A stretch of DNA of 64,000 nt from NCBI GenBank assembly GCA_963772065.1, contig CAVYVZ010000001.1, positions 186,001-250,000 on the forward strand, read 5' to 3'. The DNA comes from CAVYVZ01 sp963772065 (lineage in GTDB: Bacteria; Acidobacteriota; Vicinamibacteria; Vicinamibacterales; UBA2999). This document shows positions 8,199 to 16,606 of this stretch, piece after piece (position 1 is the first letter of the stretch; every line of letters begins with the position of its first letter). Under the pieces are notes generated by a model. It was given only the letters and a program-made list of their open reading frames with translations. It did no database searches and was not told the DNA's origin. The translations under genes were made by a program, and so were the position numbers.

Positions 8199-10529
8199 TC
8201 ATCGACTGTAACTGATCAGTTCGAGCCTGACGCGGCCAAACGCCGCGTCGACGTCCATCGCCAGCGGCACTTTCCGCTCATCGTCGCTCAGCCAGAGCAC
8301 CGCGCGGATCGGCTGGCGGCGCTCGACGCGACGCGTTATGCGCGGATCCACGCGGATGGCCGCGACGCGACGTCCCTGGAGCGTGATTGTCTCCCGGCCA
8401 GTCACCGTCAGGTCGACGACCATGCTTCGGCCCGCCTCGTTGACGGGAATCCGATACGTGTCGCCATCTCTCAGCGGAAGCGTTCGAGCGTAGAAGACGG
8501 CGGAAACGGCGTCGCGCGCCGATTCGGCCAGCGGCAGCGCGACGCCCTCCGCCCCCGCGGCCTGGCCAGCATCGCGGCCGATGCGGATCACGCGCTCGGC
8601 GTGGCGATACAGGAACGTGCGCTGGACGTGTCGCGATCCCTCACGCTGGTCGCGCTGGTGCACCTCGGGCACCAATTCGGCGTTCGTGCGCGTGGTGAAC
8701 GTGTCGTGAGCTTCGAAGAAGCGAGCCATCCAGTGTGCGGTGTCTGCCTTCGCGACGAGCGTGTAGAGCGGCGGCTCGACGGTCACCGCGATCTCGCCCG
8801 CCGACAGGTTCATGCCCGCGCCCGCCCAGAACGCACTGTAGCGCGCCGTTTCCCCGAGCGCGAACGGCGTCGGGCCGGGCGGGGGTGGCACCACTGCAAG
8901 GTCCGCGGCAAGGCGCGCCTCGATTTCCGGCGTCCACCGCAGCTCATAGATCACTCCGCCGGCGAGCCGAGCCCGTTCGACGAGAGGCCAAGGCAGGTCG
9001 GGTGCAGGCGGCGCGACGACATCCGGAGTGACGACGAAGCGAGCGCCCGTTTCGTTCAGGGCCAGCAGCGATTCGTCGGATGGGAACGTGGCGAGGCTGT
9101 CGGCAAGCGCGTTGTAGAACTCCGGACGCTGGCCGCTGTAGCCGTTGATCAACGGCCGGCGATGCTCCAGCGACTGCACCATCGCGGGCGTGCTCGCGAC
9201 GTCGAGCGGAAGCGGGAGATACACAACGGCTCCGGGCCCGGGCTCGCGGCCCAGCCACTCTCCGATCGCAGTCTGCCGTGGCGGCGCGGCCGCAAGAGGC
9301 ATCGGCACGTGGAGCCATTCAAAGGCGGCGAGCAGAACGACGGCGCCGGCCCAGGCCCCCCGGTTCGGCTTGTTCCTCGTGAGCTCCCGCAACCCGAGAG
9401 CGGCGAGCGTCGTCAGCGCGAACATCACCAGCACGGCGAAGCGAGCCGGCGCGCGAATCGCCTGAAATCCGAACAGGTATCGCTGGAAGAGCGCGTACAA
9501 GCCGCGGAACCCGTCGGGCCCGAGCGACAACACGAACCCGAGCGCCGCGACCGCAAGCATCGCGGTCACGAGCGGCCGGGCATCGCCGCGGCGTCCACGC
9601 ACCGCTCCGACAACGGCCAGCGCGATCACGACGAGGCCCGGAAACAACGCCTGCTCGAGCATGCCCGACGGAAGCAATTGCGTACGGCCGTAGAGGACGT
9701 TCTCGGCCGGGACCTGCAGGTAGCTGCGAACGGTCGCCGCATTGCGGCTCGCCTCATAGAGACTGCGACCGAATCCGGCGTCGCGCTGCAGCCGCCAGTA
9801 CACCCACCCCACCGGCGCGACGATTGCTGCGCCGATCAGCGCTGCCAGCACGAGACGCCGCGCGATCAGGCTGCTGCGCCACCGCCCAATCCGTACCGCC
9901 AGCGCCACGGCTGCCACCACTATCCCGACGCCGCCGATGACCGCGTAGTACACCGACGACAGCGCCTGGAGCCCCATGACGATCCCGAGCGCGACGGCAT
10001 CGCGCGTCCGCCGGCCCGCCATCAGACGATGAAGGAAGAGGAAGGCGAGAGGAAGGAAGTACAGCGCCTGCAGCTGGATGTGAACGAGGTGCGCGAAGCG
10101 ATACGGCCAGAACGCCCATGCCAGGCCGGCGAAGTAGGCGCCCGCGGTCGATCCGGTGACCGCGCGCACGAACGCGTGCATCGCGAGTCCGCTGAACACC
10201 AGCGAGGTGAAGAGCAGCACGTTGTAGCAGAGCACCACGTCGCCCGTCGCCGCATAGATCGGCGACAGCACGATGCTCTGCAGGATCATGTGATCCGAGT
10301 ACGCGAGCGTCGACTCGGCCGGGTGGAAGATGTTCGCGTTGAACACACGACCGTTGAGGACATCCAGCGGGTTGCGCAGGATCGTCCCCATCACCCATCC
10401 GAAGACCCACAGGTACAGGAACGGATCGCCGGGTCCGACGGGAGCAGCCAGGCGCGAGGCCGGATGCAGCGCCAGCGGCCACGTGTAGATCGCCGCGGCC
10501 GCGATGTAGATGGCGAGGGCTCTACCCAT
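8199..10529 (-). CDS. GT-C-like polytopic membrane protein fused to a DUF3108 domain
   Basis: Residues 1 to about 400 are strongly hydrophobic with roughly ten membrane helices. The first loop is DPFLYLWVFGWVMG and FHPAESTLAYSDHMI, the arrangement seen in uncharacterised GT-C-type (YfhO/GT39-like) membrane glycosyltransferases. A periplasmic domain follows (VVYLPLPLDVASTPAMVQSL, INGYSGQRPEFY). The last 180 residues contain YRIPVNEAGRSMVVDLTV, the stretch ETITLQGRRVAAIRV and RAVLWLSDDERKVPLAM. These match DUF3108, a secreted beta-sheet domain. The fusion is continuous, with no frame break. Its last 8 bases overlap the downstream... upstream-transcribed gatB stop region (10522-10529), so it is coupled to gatB. 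Lipid-linked sugar transfer is inferred; the substrate is unknown. Confidence 0.7.
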   Translation of the reverse strand: MGRALAIYIAAAAIYTWPLALHPASRLAAPVGPGDPFLYLWVFGWVMGTILRNPLDVLNGRVFNANIFHPAESTLAYSDHMILQSIVLSPIYAATGDVVLCYNVLLFTSLVFSGLAMHAFVRAVTGSTAGAYFAGLAWAFWPYRFAHLVHIQLQALYFLPLAFLFLHRLMAGRRTRDAVALGIVMGLQALSSVYYAVIGGVGIVVAAVALAVRIGRWRSSLIARRLVLAALIGAAIVAPVGWVYWRLQRDAGFGRSLYEASRNAATVRSYLQVPAENVLYGRTQLLPSGMLEQALFPGLVVIALAVVGAVRGRRGDARPLVTAMLAVAALGFVLSLGPDGFRGLYALFQRYLFGFQAIRAPARFAVLVMFALTTLAALGLRELTRNKPNRGAWAGAVVLLAAFEWLHVPMPLAAAPPRQTAIGEWLGREPGPGAVVYLPLPLDVASTPAMVQSLEHRRPLINGYSGQRPEFYNALADSLATFPSDESLLALNETGARFVVTPDVVAPPAPDLPWPLVERARLAGGVIYELRWTPEIEARLAADLAVVPPPPGPTPFALGETARYSAFWAGAGMNLSAGEIAVTVEPPLYTLVAKADTAHWMARFFEAHDTFTTRTNAELVPEVHQRDQREGSRHVQRTFLYRHAERVIRIGRDAGQAAGAEGVALPLAESARDAVSAVFYARTLPLRDGDTYRIPVNEAGRSMVVDLTVTGRETITLQGRRVAAIRVDPRITRRVERRQPIRAVLWLSDDERKVPLAMDVDAAFGRVRLELISYSR

Positions 10530-11952
10530 CCAGCTCGCGCTTGAGCAGCTGATTCGCGAGCTTTGGATTGGCTTTTCCGCCGGTCGCCTTCATGACCTGG
10601 CCGACGAGAAAACCAAACGTCTGCTGCTTGCCCCCACGATACTGCGCCACGGTGTTCGCGTTGTTCGCGAGCACGTCCCGAATCGCGGACACGATGGCGG
10701 ATTCGTCGCCGATCTGGGCGAGGCCTTCGGCGTCGACGATCTCGGCGGCCTGGCGGCCGGACTCGATCATCCTCGCGAACACGTCCTTGGCAATCGCGCT
10801 GCTGATCGTCCCGTTCTCCACGAGCCGGATGAGGCCGGCCAGGGCGTCGGGATTCACGGGGAACTCGCCGATGCCGATGCGGCGCTCGTTCAACACGCGC
10901 GACACCTCGCCCATGATCCAGTTGCTCGCCGCCTTCGCGTTGCCCGCGGCGCTCGCCGCCTTCTCGAAGTAGCCGGCCAGCGCGGCCGACTGCGTCAGCA
11001 CGCCGGCGTCGTACTCGGGAATGGCATAACTCGCCACGAACCGCCGCTTCCGTGCTTCTGGCAGCTCCGGCATGGCGTGGCGCACCGCGGCGATGCGCGC
11101 TTCGTCGACGACGAGCGGCGGGAGATCCGGCTCGGGGAAGTACCGATAGTCGTGCGCTTCCTCTTTGCTGCGCATCGAGACGGTGCGCCCGGTCGACGAA
11201 TCGAACAGGCGCGTCTCCTGCTTGACCCTGCCGCCGTCACGCAGCATGCCGACCTGACGTTCAATCTCGTACTCGAGGGCCTTCTCGAGGTACTTGAACG
11301 AGTTCACGTTCTTGACCTCGGCCTTCGTGCCGAGCTTCTCCTGGCCGGCCGGGCGCACCGAGACGTTCGCGTCGCAGCGCAGACTCCCCTCTTCCATGTT
11401 GCCGTCGTTGACGCCAATCCAGACGAGGATGTCGCGCAATCGGCTGAAGAACTCCCCCGCCTCGGCCGCCGACCGCATGTCCGGTTCGGTGACGATCTCG
11501 ATGAGCGGCACGCCGCTGCGATTGAGGTCGATGTATGTCTTCCGATCGGAATCCGCGAACCCCTCGTGGAGCGACTTTCCCGCGTCCTCCTCCATGTGGA
11601 TGCGCGTGAGCCGGACGCGCTTCTCGCCGCGAAATCTCGAGGCCGCCGCCGACCGCGAGGGGCCGTTCGTCCTGCGAGATCTGATAACCCTTCGGAGATC
11701 CGGGTAGAAGTAGTTCTTCCGGGCGAAGATCGATTCCGCCTGGATGTCGCACCCGAGCGCCAGCGCCGCCTTCACGGCGAAGTCGACGGCGCGCCGGTTC
11801 AGCACCGGAAGCGCACCCGGGAGCCCGAGGCAGACCGGGCACACCTGCGAGTTGGGCGGCGCGCCGAAGGCGGTGCTGCAGCCGCAGAAAATCTTGGTCC
11901 TGGTCAACAGCTGGGCGTGGATTTCGAGGCCGATTACTGGTTCGTACTTCAT
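10522..11952 (-). CDS. gatB: Asp/Glu-tRNA amidotransferase subunit B (two compensating frameshifts)
   Basis: GatB is the tRNA-binding kinase-like subunit of GatCAB, which converts Glu-tRNA(Gln) or Asp-tRNA(Asn) to the amidated form. It starts with YEPVIGLEIHAQLLTRTKIF, has the zinc-site cysteines FCGC and CPVCLG, the TRIHMEEDAGKSLHE motif, and a C-terminal GatB/YqeY tail ending LANQLLKREL. The normal length is about 475 aa; here it is 476. Between about residues 85 and 105 the reading frame is wrong. A C appears to be missing near 11696 and a compensating base occurs near 11630. The expected PKGYQISQ...LAVGGGLEI reads in another frame there. This looks like sequence error, because the gene is essential in organisms that use this route. 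gatA and gatC are not in the window. Confidence 0.93.
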   Translation of the reverse strand: MKYEPVIGLEIHAQLLTRTKIFCGCSTAFGAPPNSQVCPVCLGLPGALPVLNRRAVDFAVKAALALGCDIQAESIFARKNYFYPDLRRVIRSRRTNGPSRSAAASRFRGEKRVRLTRIHMEEDAGKSLHEGFADSDRKTYIDLNRSGVPLIEIVTEPDMRSAAEAGEFFSRLRDILVWIGVNDGNMEEGSLRCDANVSVRPAGQEKLGTKAEVKNVNSFKYLEKALEYEIERQVGMLRDGGRVKQETRLFDSSTGRTVSMRSKEEAHDYRYFPEPDLPPLVVDEARIAAVRHAMPELPEARKRRFVASYAIPEYDAGVLTQSAALAGYFEKAASAAGNAKAASNWIMGEVSRVLNERRIGIGEFPVNPDALAGLIRLVENGTISSAIAKDVFARMIESGRQAAEIVDAEGLAQIGDESAIVSAIRDVLANNANTVAQYRGGKQQTFGFLVGQVMKATGGKANPKLANQLLKRELDG

Positions 11953-12001
11953 AGGCTCAAGCCGACGAGGCCTTCAGCCTTGAGCCCTAAGCCTTGAGCC
12001 C
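11953..12001. repeat. GGCTCAAG-word palindrome, short copy
   Basis: The gap between pckA and gatB consists of GGCTCAAG/CTTGAGCC words around a GAGGCCTTCAGCC core. It is the smallest of the GGCTTAA/GGCTCAA family (others at about 14955, 34788 and 39416). It can form a stem between AGGCTCAAG near 11951 and CTTGAGCC near 11981. It lies just upstream of the gatB ATG, between two genes on the same strand, so it may act as a terminator or attenuator. Confidence 0.65.
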
Positions 12002-13625
12002 TCACGTTCGGGGTCCGGCGTCTTTCACCGACGGCGACACATCGTTCTCGAACGCGCTGAAGTTCTCGATGAACATGGCCGCGAGCTTCCGCGCCTGCTC
12101 GTCGTAGGCGGCTTTGTCCTTCCACGTCGTCCGCGGATCGAGCACCTCACTCGGGACGCCGGGACAAGAGGTGGGCATCTCGACGTTGAAGATCGGATGC
12201 GTCCGGTACTGCACCTTGTCGAGCTGTCCGCCGAGCGCGGCGGTGATCATGGCGCGGGTGTGCGCAATCTTCATGCGGTTGCCCACGCCGTACGGGCCGC
12301 CGGTCCAGCCGGTGTTCACGAGCCACACACGGGACGCATGCGCCGCAATCTTCTCGCCGAGCATCGACGCGTAGACGTTCGGGTTCAGCGGCAGGAACGG
12401 CGCGCCGAAGCACGTGCTGAACGTCGCCTTGGGCTCGGTCACGCCTTTCTCGGTCCCCGCGACACGCGCGGTGTAGCCGGACAGAAAGTGATACATCGCC
12501 CCTTCGGGCGTGAGCCGGGCGATCGGCGGCAGCACGCCGTACGCGTCGGCGGTCAGCATGATGATGTTCGTCGGGGGGCCCGCCTGCCCGGACGGCACGA
12601 AGTTATCGATGAACGCAATCGGATACGACGCGCGGGTGTTTTCCGTGTACGCGGCGCTGTCCAGATCCAGCTGCCGTGTCCGCGGGTCGATCACCACGTT
12701 CTCGAGGACCGTGCCGAAGCGGCGTGTCGTCGCGTAAATCTGGGGCTCGGCTTCCGGCGAGAGCTTGATGACCTTCGCGTAGCAGCCGCCTTCGAAGTTG
12801 AACACCCCGCGATCGCTCCACCCGTGCTCATCGTCGCCGATCAGCTGCCGCTCCGGGTCGCTCGAAAGCGTCGTCTTGCCGGTGCCCGACAACCCGAAGA
12901 AGAGCGCCGTGTGGCCATCCTTGCCGACGTTCGCCGAGCAGTGCATCGGCAGCACGCCGCGCAACGGGAGCGTGTAGTTGAGGACCGTGAAGATCGACTT
13001 CTTGATCTCGCCCGCGTAGCTGCGTGCCGCCGATGAGGACCAGCCGGCGTCCGAAGTGCACCAGGATGAAGACCTCCGAGCGCGTGCCGTGCCTTCCGGG
13101 ATCCGCCTTGAAGTTCGGTGCATCGATGACGGTGAACTCGGGCCGGTGCTCGGCCAGCGCGGCCGGGTCCGTTTCCGGAATGAACATGTTGCGCGCAAAG
13201 ATGTTGTGCCACGCAAACTCGTTAATCACCCGGATCGGCAGACGGTAGCTCGCGTCGGCGCCGGCCCACGCGTCGAGCACGTACAGCTCGCGGTCCTTCA
13301 GGTAGCCGACCATGTCGCGGTGGAGCGCCTCGAACCTCGCCTCGTCGAGCGCCTTGTTCACGGCACCCCAGTGCACGTGCTGCTCGCTCGACGGCTCTCT
13401 CACGACGAACTTGTCGTTCGGAGACCGTCCGGTATGCTGCCCGGTTCGGCACACGAGCGGCCCCTCGATCGCCAGGGTGCCTTCGTTCCGGCGGACGGCT
13501 TCCTCGTAGAGAGCGGCTGGGCTGAGGTTCCAGTGCACCGGACCGGACCGCACGAGACCCAGGGCCTCGAGGCCGTGAGTCCGGTCAACCTGTGTGCTCA
13601 TGAAGGGGAAGATCGTATCGGCCAC
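12002..13625 (-). CDS. pckA: Phosphoenolpyruvate carboxykinase (ATP), single frameshift
   Basis: This enzyme converts oxaloacetate plus ATP to PEP and CO2 at the head of gluconeogenesis. The N-terminal part has NLSPAALYEEAVRRNEG and CRTGQHTGRSPNDKFVV, with LIGGT at the break. The C-terminal part has SYAGEIKKSIF, the kinase loop FGLSGTGKTTLSSDP, and GDDEHGW metal and nucleotide residues, then NTGWTGGPYGVGNRM. The two parts are in different frames. One extra base near 13021-13023 separates ACG from AGCTACGCG. With it removed the product is about 532 aa from the ATG at 13601, the usual family size. A GTG at 13625 is an alternative start. A small palindrome separates pckA from the divergent sigma factor. 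Confidence 0.92.
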
Positions 13626-13649
13626 GGTTCAGGCAAGTCAAACGGTAAG

Positions 13650-13667
13650 GGCCGGCTTTAGCCGGCC
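13650..13667. repeat. GGCCGGC-TTTA-GCCGGCC perfect hairpin in divergent gap
   Basis: A perfect 7-bp inverted repeat with a TTTA loop lies in the 90-base gap between the divergent pckA and sigma-factor genes. In a divergent gap it cannot be a terminator for either gene, so an operator or a dispersed palindromic repeat is more likely. An AT-rich stretch (GTATATTTAA) follows immediately and could be part of a promoter for the sigma factor. Confidence 0.5.
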
Positions 13668-13718
13668 GAGGTATATTTAAGCCGCCGGTAAACGAGCATC
13701 TGGTTACGGCCGTAATCC

Positions 13719-14372
13719 ATGCCTAGAACCCCTCGGCCGCCTCGTGCCGTCAGCGCCCCGTCGCCAGACCATACGTCGGCGGATTCGGCCATGGCGGCGG
13801 AGGTGAAGGCGCTGATGCTCGCCGGGGATCGCGACGCGGCGCGGCACCGGTTCGGCGATCTCGTGGCCAGCCAGCAGCGCCGTGCCGTGCGCCTCGCGTT
13901 TCACTTTCTTCGCGATGCCCACGATGCCGACGAGGCGGTTCAGGACGCATTCGTGAAGGTCTTTACGCACATCACCGCGTACCGCGAAGACCTGCCCTTC
14001 GAGGTCTGGTTCACGCGCATTCTCGTGAACGCCTGCCTCGACCTGCGGAAGGCGCGATCGCGGCGCCTGCGATGGGTGCTTCCGATCGAGCGGCGCGCCG
14101 GCTCCGACGTGCCGGCCCCCGAAGTCGTCGATCGGCAGCCGTCTACCGAGGATCGGCTCGTCGGCCGAGCACGCATGCAGGAGATTGCCGCGGCGGTCGA
14201 GCAGCTCCCCGAGCGTCAGCGCACGGTATTCACCCTCAGTTTGGTTGCGGAGCAATCGACGAGCGAGATCAGCCAGACGCTCGGCCTGAGTGAAGCGACG
14301 GTTCGGGTGCACCTCTTTCGGGCGCTTCACAAGTTGCGAACGGTGTTGGAGCGGGGAAAAGGAACGGCGTGA
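13719..14372 (+). CDS. ECF-family RNA polymerase sigma factor
   Basis: The 217-residue protein has the two ECF regions. Sigma-2 (about 45-115) contains RLAFHFLRDAHDADEAVQDAFVK (the polymerase- and -10-binding helix). Sigma-4 (about 150-210) contains LPERQRTVFTLSLVAEQSTSEI and SEATVRVHLFRALHKLR (helix-turn-helix for -35). The linker carries basic residues (RKARSRRLRW). The first 24 residues are low-complexity, and an in-frame ATG at about 13791 (MAAEVKALML) may be the true start. The following gene is its likely anti-sigma factor and overlaps its stop. The signal sensed is unknown. Confidence 0.9.
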   Translation: MPRTPRPPRAVSAPSPDHTSADSAMAAEVKALMLAGDRDAARHRFGDLVASQQRRAVRLAFHFLRDAHDADEAVQDAFVKVFTHITAYREDLPFEVWFTRILVNACLDLRKARSRRLRWVLPIERRAGSDVPAPEVVDRQPSTEDRLVGRARMQEIAAAVEQLPERQRTVFTLSLVAEQSTSEISQTLGLSEATVRVHLFRALHKLRTVLERGKGTA

Positions 14373-14953
14373 CCATGGCACGAAGCGCACACCTGTCGGA
14401 CGATCGGCTCGTTGAAGTCTGCGTGGCGCGGTTCGCGACGCCCGCTGAGGAGGCACACCTGGCGGACTGCGATACGTGCACCGGCCGCCGGTCGCGCCTC
14501 GAGCAGCTGTTCAACGACATGTTCGATGCCGCCGTGGTCGAGGCCGATGCGGCGTTTCCGCAGGAACGTCTCGCGACGCAGCATGCGCGCATCCTGCAGC
14601 GGATCGAGCTGCACGGGCGACCGGCGCGCGTCCTGACGTTTCCCGCATCGGCGCTTCCGGAGCTGCGCTCGCTCCGCGCGCGCCCCGCCGCGCGCTGGAT
14701 CGCGGGGGCAGCCGCCGCGGGACTGGCGATTGGCCTGCTCCTCGGTCATCTGGCGCACGACGTACCAACGTTCGGCGGCCCGCCCAGGCCCGGCATCTCC
14801 GGGACCGCCGCCTCGCGACCCGCGAACCCGGCCACGCTGCGCGCCGTGAACACCTCGGCGAACGACGAGGAATTTCTGGGCGAAATCGAGAACGCCGTGA
14901 GCGGCCCGAGGCTGATCGCGCTGCGACCGCTGAACGATCTCACTCCGCAATAG
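14369..14953 (+). CDS. Putative membrane-anchored anti-sigma factor (zinc-finger type)
   Basis: This gene overlaps the sigma-factor stop by 4 bases if the GTG at 14369 is used; an ATG at 14375 is also possible. Residues 20-40 contain AHLADCDTC, an HxxxCxxC motif as in ZAS-type anti-sigma domains. One membrane helix follows at about 110-130 (WIAGAAAAGLAIGLLLGHLA). A periplasmic tail of about 65 residues ends in ALRPLNDLTP. Position, coupling and topology all fit an inner-membrane protein that holds the ECF sigma factor. The assignment is by context and motif only; overall sequence is otherwise unfamiliar. Confidence 0.75.
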   Translation: MTMARSAHLSDDRLVEVCVARFATPAEEAHLADCDTCTGRRSRLEQLFNDMFDAAVVEADAAFPQERLATQHARILQRIELHGRPARVLTFPASALPELRSLRARPAARWIAGAAAAGLAIGLLLGHLAHDVPTFGGPPRPGISGTAASRPANPATLRAVNTSANDEEFLGEIENAVSGPRLIALRPLNDLTPQ

Positions 14954-14954
14954 T

Positions 14955-15049
14955 CGGCTCAGGGCTCAGGGCTCAGGGCTTATGGCCGACGGCCTTGACG
15001 GCTTAGGCCGACATGGCCATAGGGCTTAAGCCCTGAGCCTTGAGCCTAT
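14955..15049. repeat. GGCTCAGG-word palindrome upstream of ispH
   Basis: Three tandem GGCTCAG words (GGCTCAGGGCTCAGGGCTCA) begin the left arm, followed by GGGCTTATGGCCGACGGCC. The right arm carries the inverse (GGCCATAGGGCTTAAGCCC, then TGAGCCTTGAGCC). About 40 bases can pair around a TTGACGGCTTAG centre. The inner core (GGCC.TTGACGGC) resembles the core of the copies near 34788 and 39416. It separates the anti-sigma gene from ispH on the same strand. A TATAAT at 15047 lies at its right edge, only 8 bases before the ispH start. Confidence 0.75.
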
Positions 15050-15059
15050 AATCGAGTAA

Positions 15060-16280
15060 GTGCCCCCTCTAATTTTCCGCAAAGGGCTCGATCTCAAGCA
15101 CGAGGTCGCCCACGTGCTCGCCGAGAGCTATCACAGCGATCTCGTGGCGCGCGTCAAGGAGGATGGGTTCACGTACGCCTCCGGACGGCTGACGATCCAC
15201 CTCGCGCGTGAGTTCGGGTTCTGCTACGGCGTCGATCGCGCCGTCGACTACGCGTATCAGACGCGCAAGCGCTTTCCGGATCGCCAGGTGTATCTGACCG
15301 GCGAGATCATCCACAACCCGCATGTGAACGACCAGCTCCGCGCGCAGAGTATCCGCTTCCTCAGCGACGCGGGCGAATCGGTCGATGCGCTGACACCCCA
15401 GGACGTGGTCATCCTCCCGGCGTTCGGCGTCACGATCGACATGCTCCAGAAGCTGGAGCAGCGCGGGTGCACGCTCGTGGACACGACGTGTGGGTCGGTG
15501 CTCAACGTCTGGAAGAACGTGCGGCGGTACGCAGACGAGGGCTTCACGTCGGTGATCCACGGCAAGTATTGGCACGAGGAGACGCAGGCGACGGCGTCGC
15601 AGGCGCTCCACGCAAACGGCGGGCGGTACCTCGTGGTCCTCGACCGATCCGAGGCGCAGATCGTCTGCGACTACATCCGGCGCTCCGGCGACCGAGCCGC
15701 GTTTCTGCAGCGCTTCGCGAACGCGGCCTCGAGCGGATTCGATCCCGATCGCGACCTGCAGCACGTGGGCTGCGCGAACCAGACCACGATGCTCAGCTCG
15801 GAGTCGCTGGAGATCGGCGAGATGTGTCGCGCGGCCATCCTGGAACGCTACGGCCAGGCGGAGCTCGCCGCCCGCTTCAGAGCCTTCGACACCATTTGCA
15901 GCGCCACACAGGATCGACAGGACGCGGTGATTGCGCTGCTCGCCGAGCAGCCGGTGGATCTGATGGTGGTCATCGGCGGGTACAACAGCAGCAACACCTA
16001 CAACCTCGCGCGCATCTGCGCGGAGAAGCTGCCGACGTATCACATCGCGGAACCCGCGGGAATCTTTTCGGAACGGGAAATCCGGCACAAGCCGGTGGGA
16101 AGCAAGGCGGAAATCACGACGAGCGGATGGCTGCCGGCACGCGGTCCCCTGCGCATCGGCCTCACGTCGGGCGCGTCGACGCCGGACAACCTGGTCGGAG
16201 CGGTGATCAGGCGGCTCGACGAGCTCGCGAACGTGGGTAGCGAGTTGCCTACTCCGAGTCCGTTGCCGGCTCCACGGTGA
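15060..16280 (+). CDS. ispH: 4-hydroxy-3-methylbut-2-enyl diphosphate reductase, long cyanobacterial/plant-like form
   Basis: IspH is the last enzyme of the MEP pathway, reducing HMBPP to IPP and DMAPP with a [4Fe-4S] cluster. At 406 residues this is longer than the E. coli type (316) and has the N-terminal extension of the cyanobacterial/plant form (FRKGLDLKHEVAHVLAESYH). The cluster cysteines are in EFGFCYGVDRAV, VDTTCGSV and TICSATQDRQ. EIIHNPHVN, IHGKYWHEET, IGGYNSSNTYNL and TSGASTPDNLV give substrate residues. The GTG start at 15060 has no clear ribosome site. Its last 32 bases overlap the small convergent gene. Confidence 0.93.
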   Translation: MPPLIFRKGLDLKHEVAHVLAESYHSDLVARVKEDGFTYASGRLTIHLAREFGFCYGVDRAVDYAYQTRKRFPDRQVYLTGEIIHNPHVNDQLRAQSIRFLSDAGESVDALTPQDVVILPAFGVTIDMLQKLEQRGCTLVDTTCGSVLNVWKNVRRYADEGFTSVIHGKYWHEETQATASQALHANGGRYLVVLDRSEAQIVCDYIRRSGDRAAFLQRFANAASSGFDPDRDLQHVGCANQTTMLSSESLEIGEMCRAAILERYGQAELAARFRAFDTICSATQDRQDAVIALLAEQPVDLMVVIGGYNSSNTYNLARICAEKLPTYHIAEPAGIFSEREIRHKPVGSKAEITTSGWLPARGPLRIGLTSGASTPDNLVGAVIRRLDELANVGSELPTPSPLPAPR

Positions 16281-16500
16281 TGCGCACGTGTTTTCCTGCC
16301 TGCCCGCGCAGGTAGGCGTGCAGCTCGCTGCCTGGCTTCACCACGATCATCGTCTGTTGATCGATGGCGAAGTAGCCTTCGTCGGCTTCCTGGTCGGTCG
16401 CGCTGAGCCGGCCCGTGAGAGAGAACCCCTCTTGTGCCGCCACGCTCCATCCCAGCAGCAGCGTTCCGATGAGCGCGACGAACACGACCAGTCGTCTCAT
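16249..16500 (-). CDS. Small secreted protein, 83 aa
   Basis: The ATG at 16500 is preceded by GGGAG at 8 bases; an upstream ATG at 16518 is less likely. The protein begins MRRLVVFVALIGTLLLGWS and then VAAQ, a clear signal peptide with a predicted cleavage after Ala. A mature domain of about 60 residues follows (SLTGRLSATDQEADEGYFAI, MIVVKPGSELHAYLRGQ, HVRITVEP), probably a small beta-barrel. Its signal peptide resembles that of the M14 peptidase encoded divergently 107 bases away. Its 3' end overlaps ispH. I do not recognise the family. Confidence 0.6.
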   Translation of the reverse strand: MRRLVVFVALIGTLLLGWSVAAQEGFSLTGRLSATDQEADEGYFAIDQQTMIVVKPGSELHAYLRGQAGKHVRITVEPATDSE

Positions 16501-16606
16501 AACGCGTACTCCCTGCATTAGTTATCGGCAAGGCGCATGCCAGCTTCAGCGTGTTATCATCGCCCGCCTTTTTCATAATGATTCGAGATCTTCCGGAGGA
16601 TGTTCC

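Noticed and set aside
8601..10544. Open frame of 647 codons on the plus strand opposite the membrane protein
   Set aside because: Arg/His-rich antisense frame with no motif; the minus-strand gene has membrane helices and a recognisable C-terminal domain.
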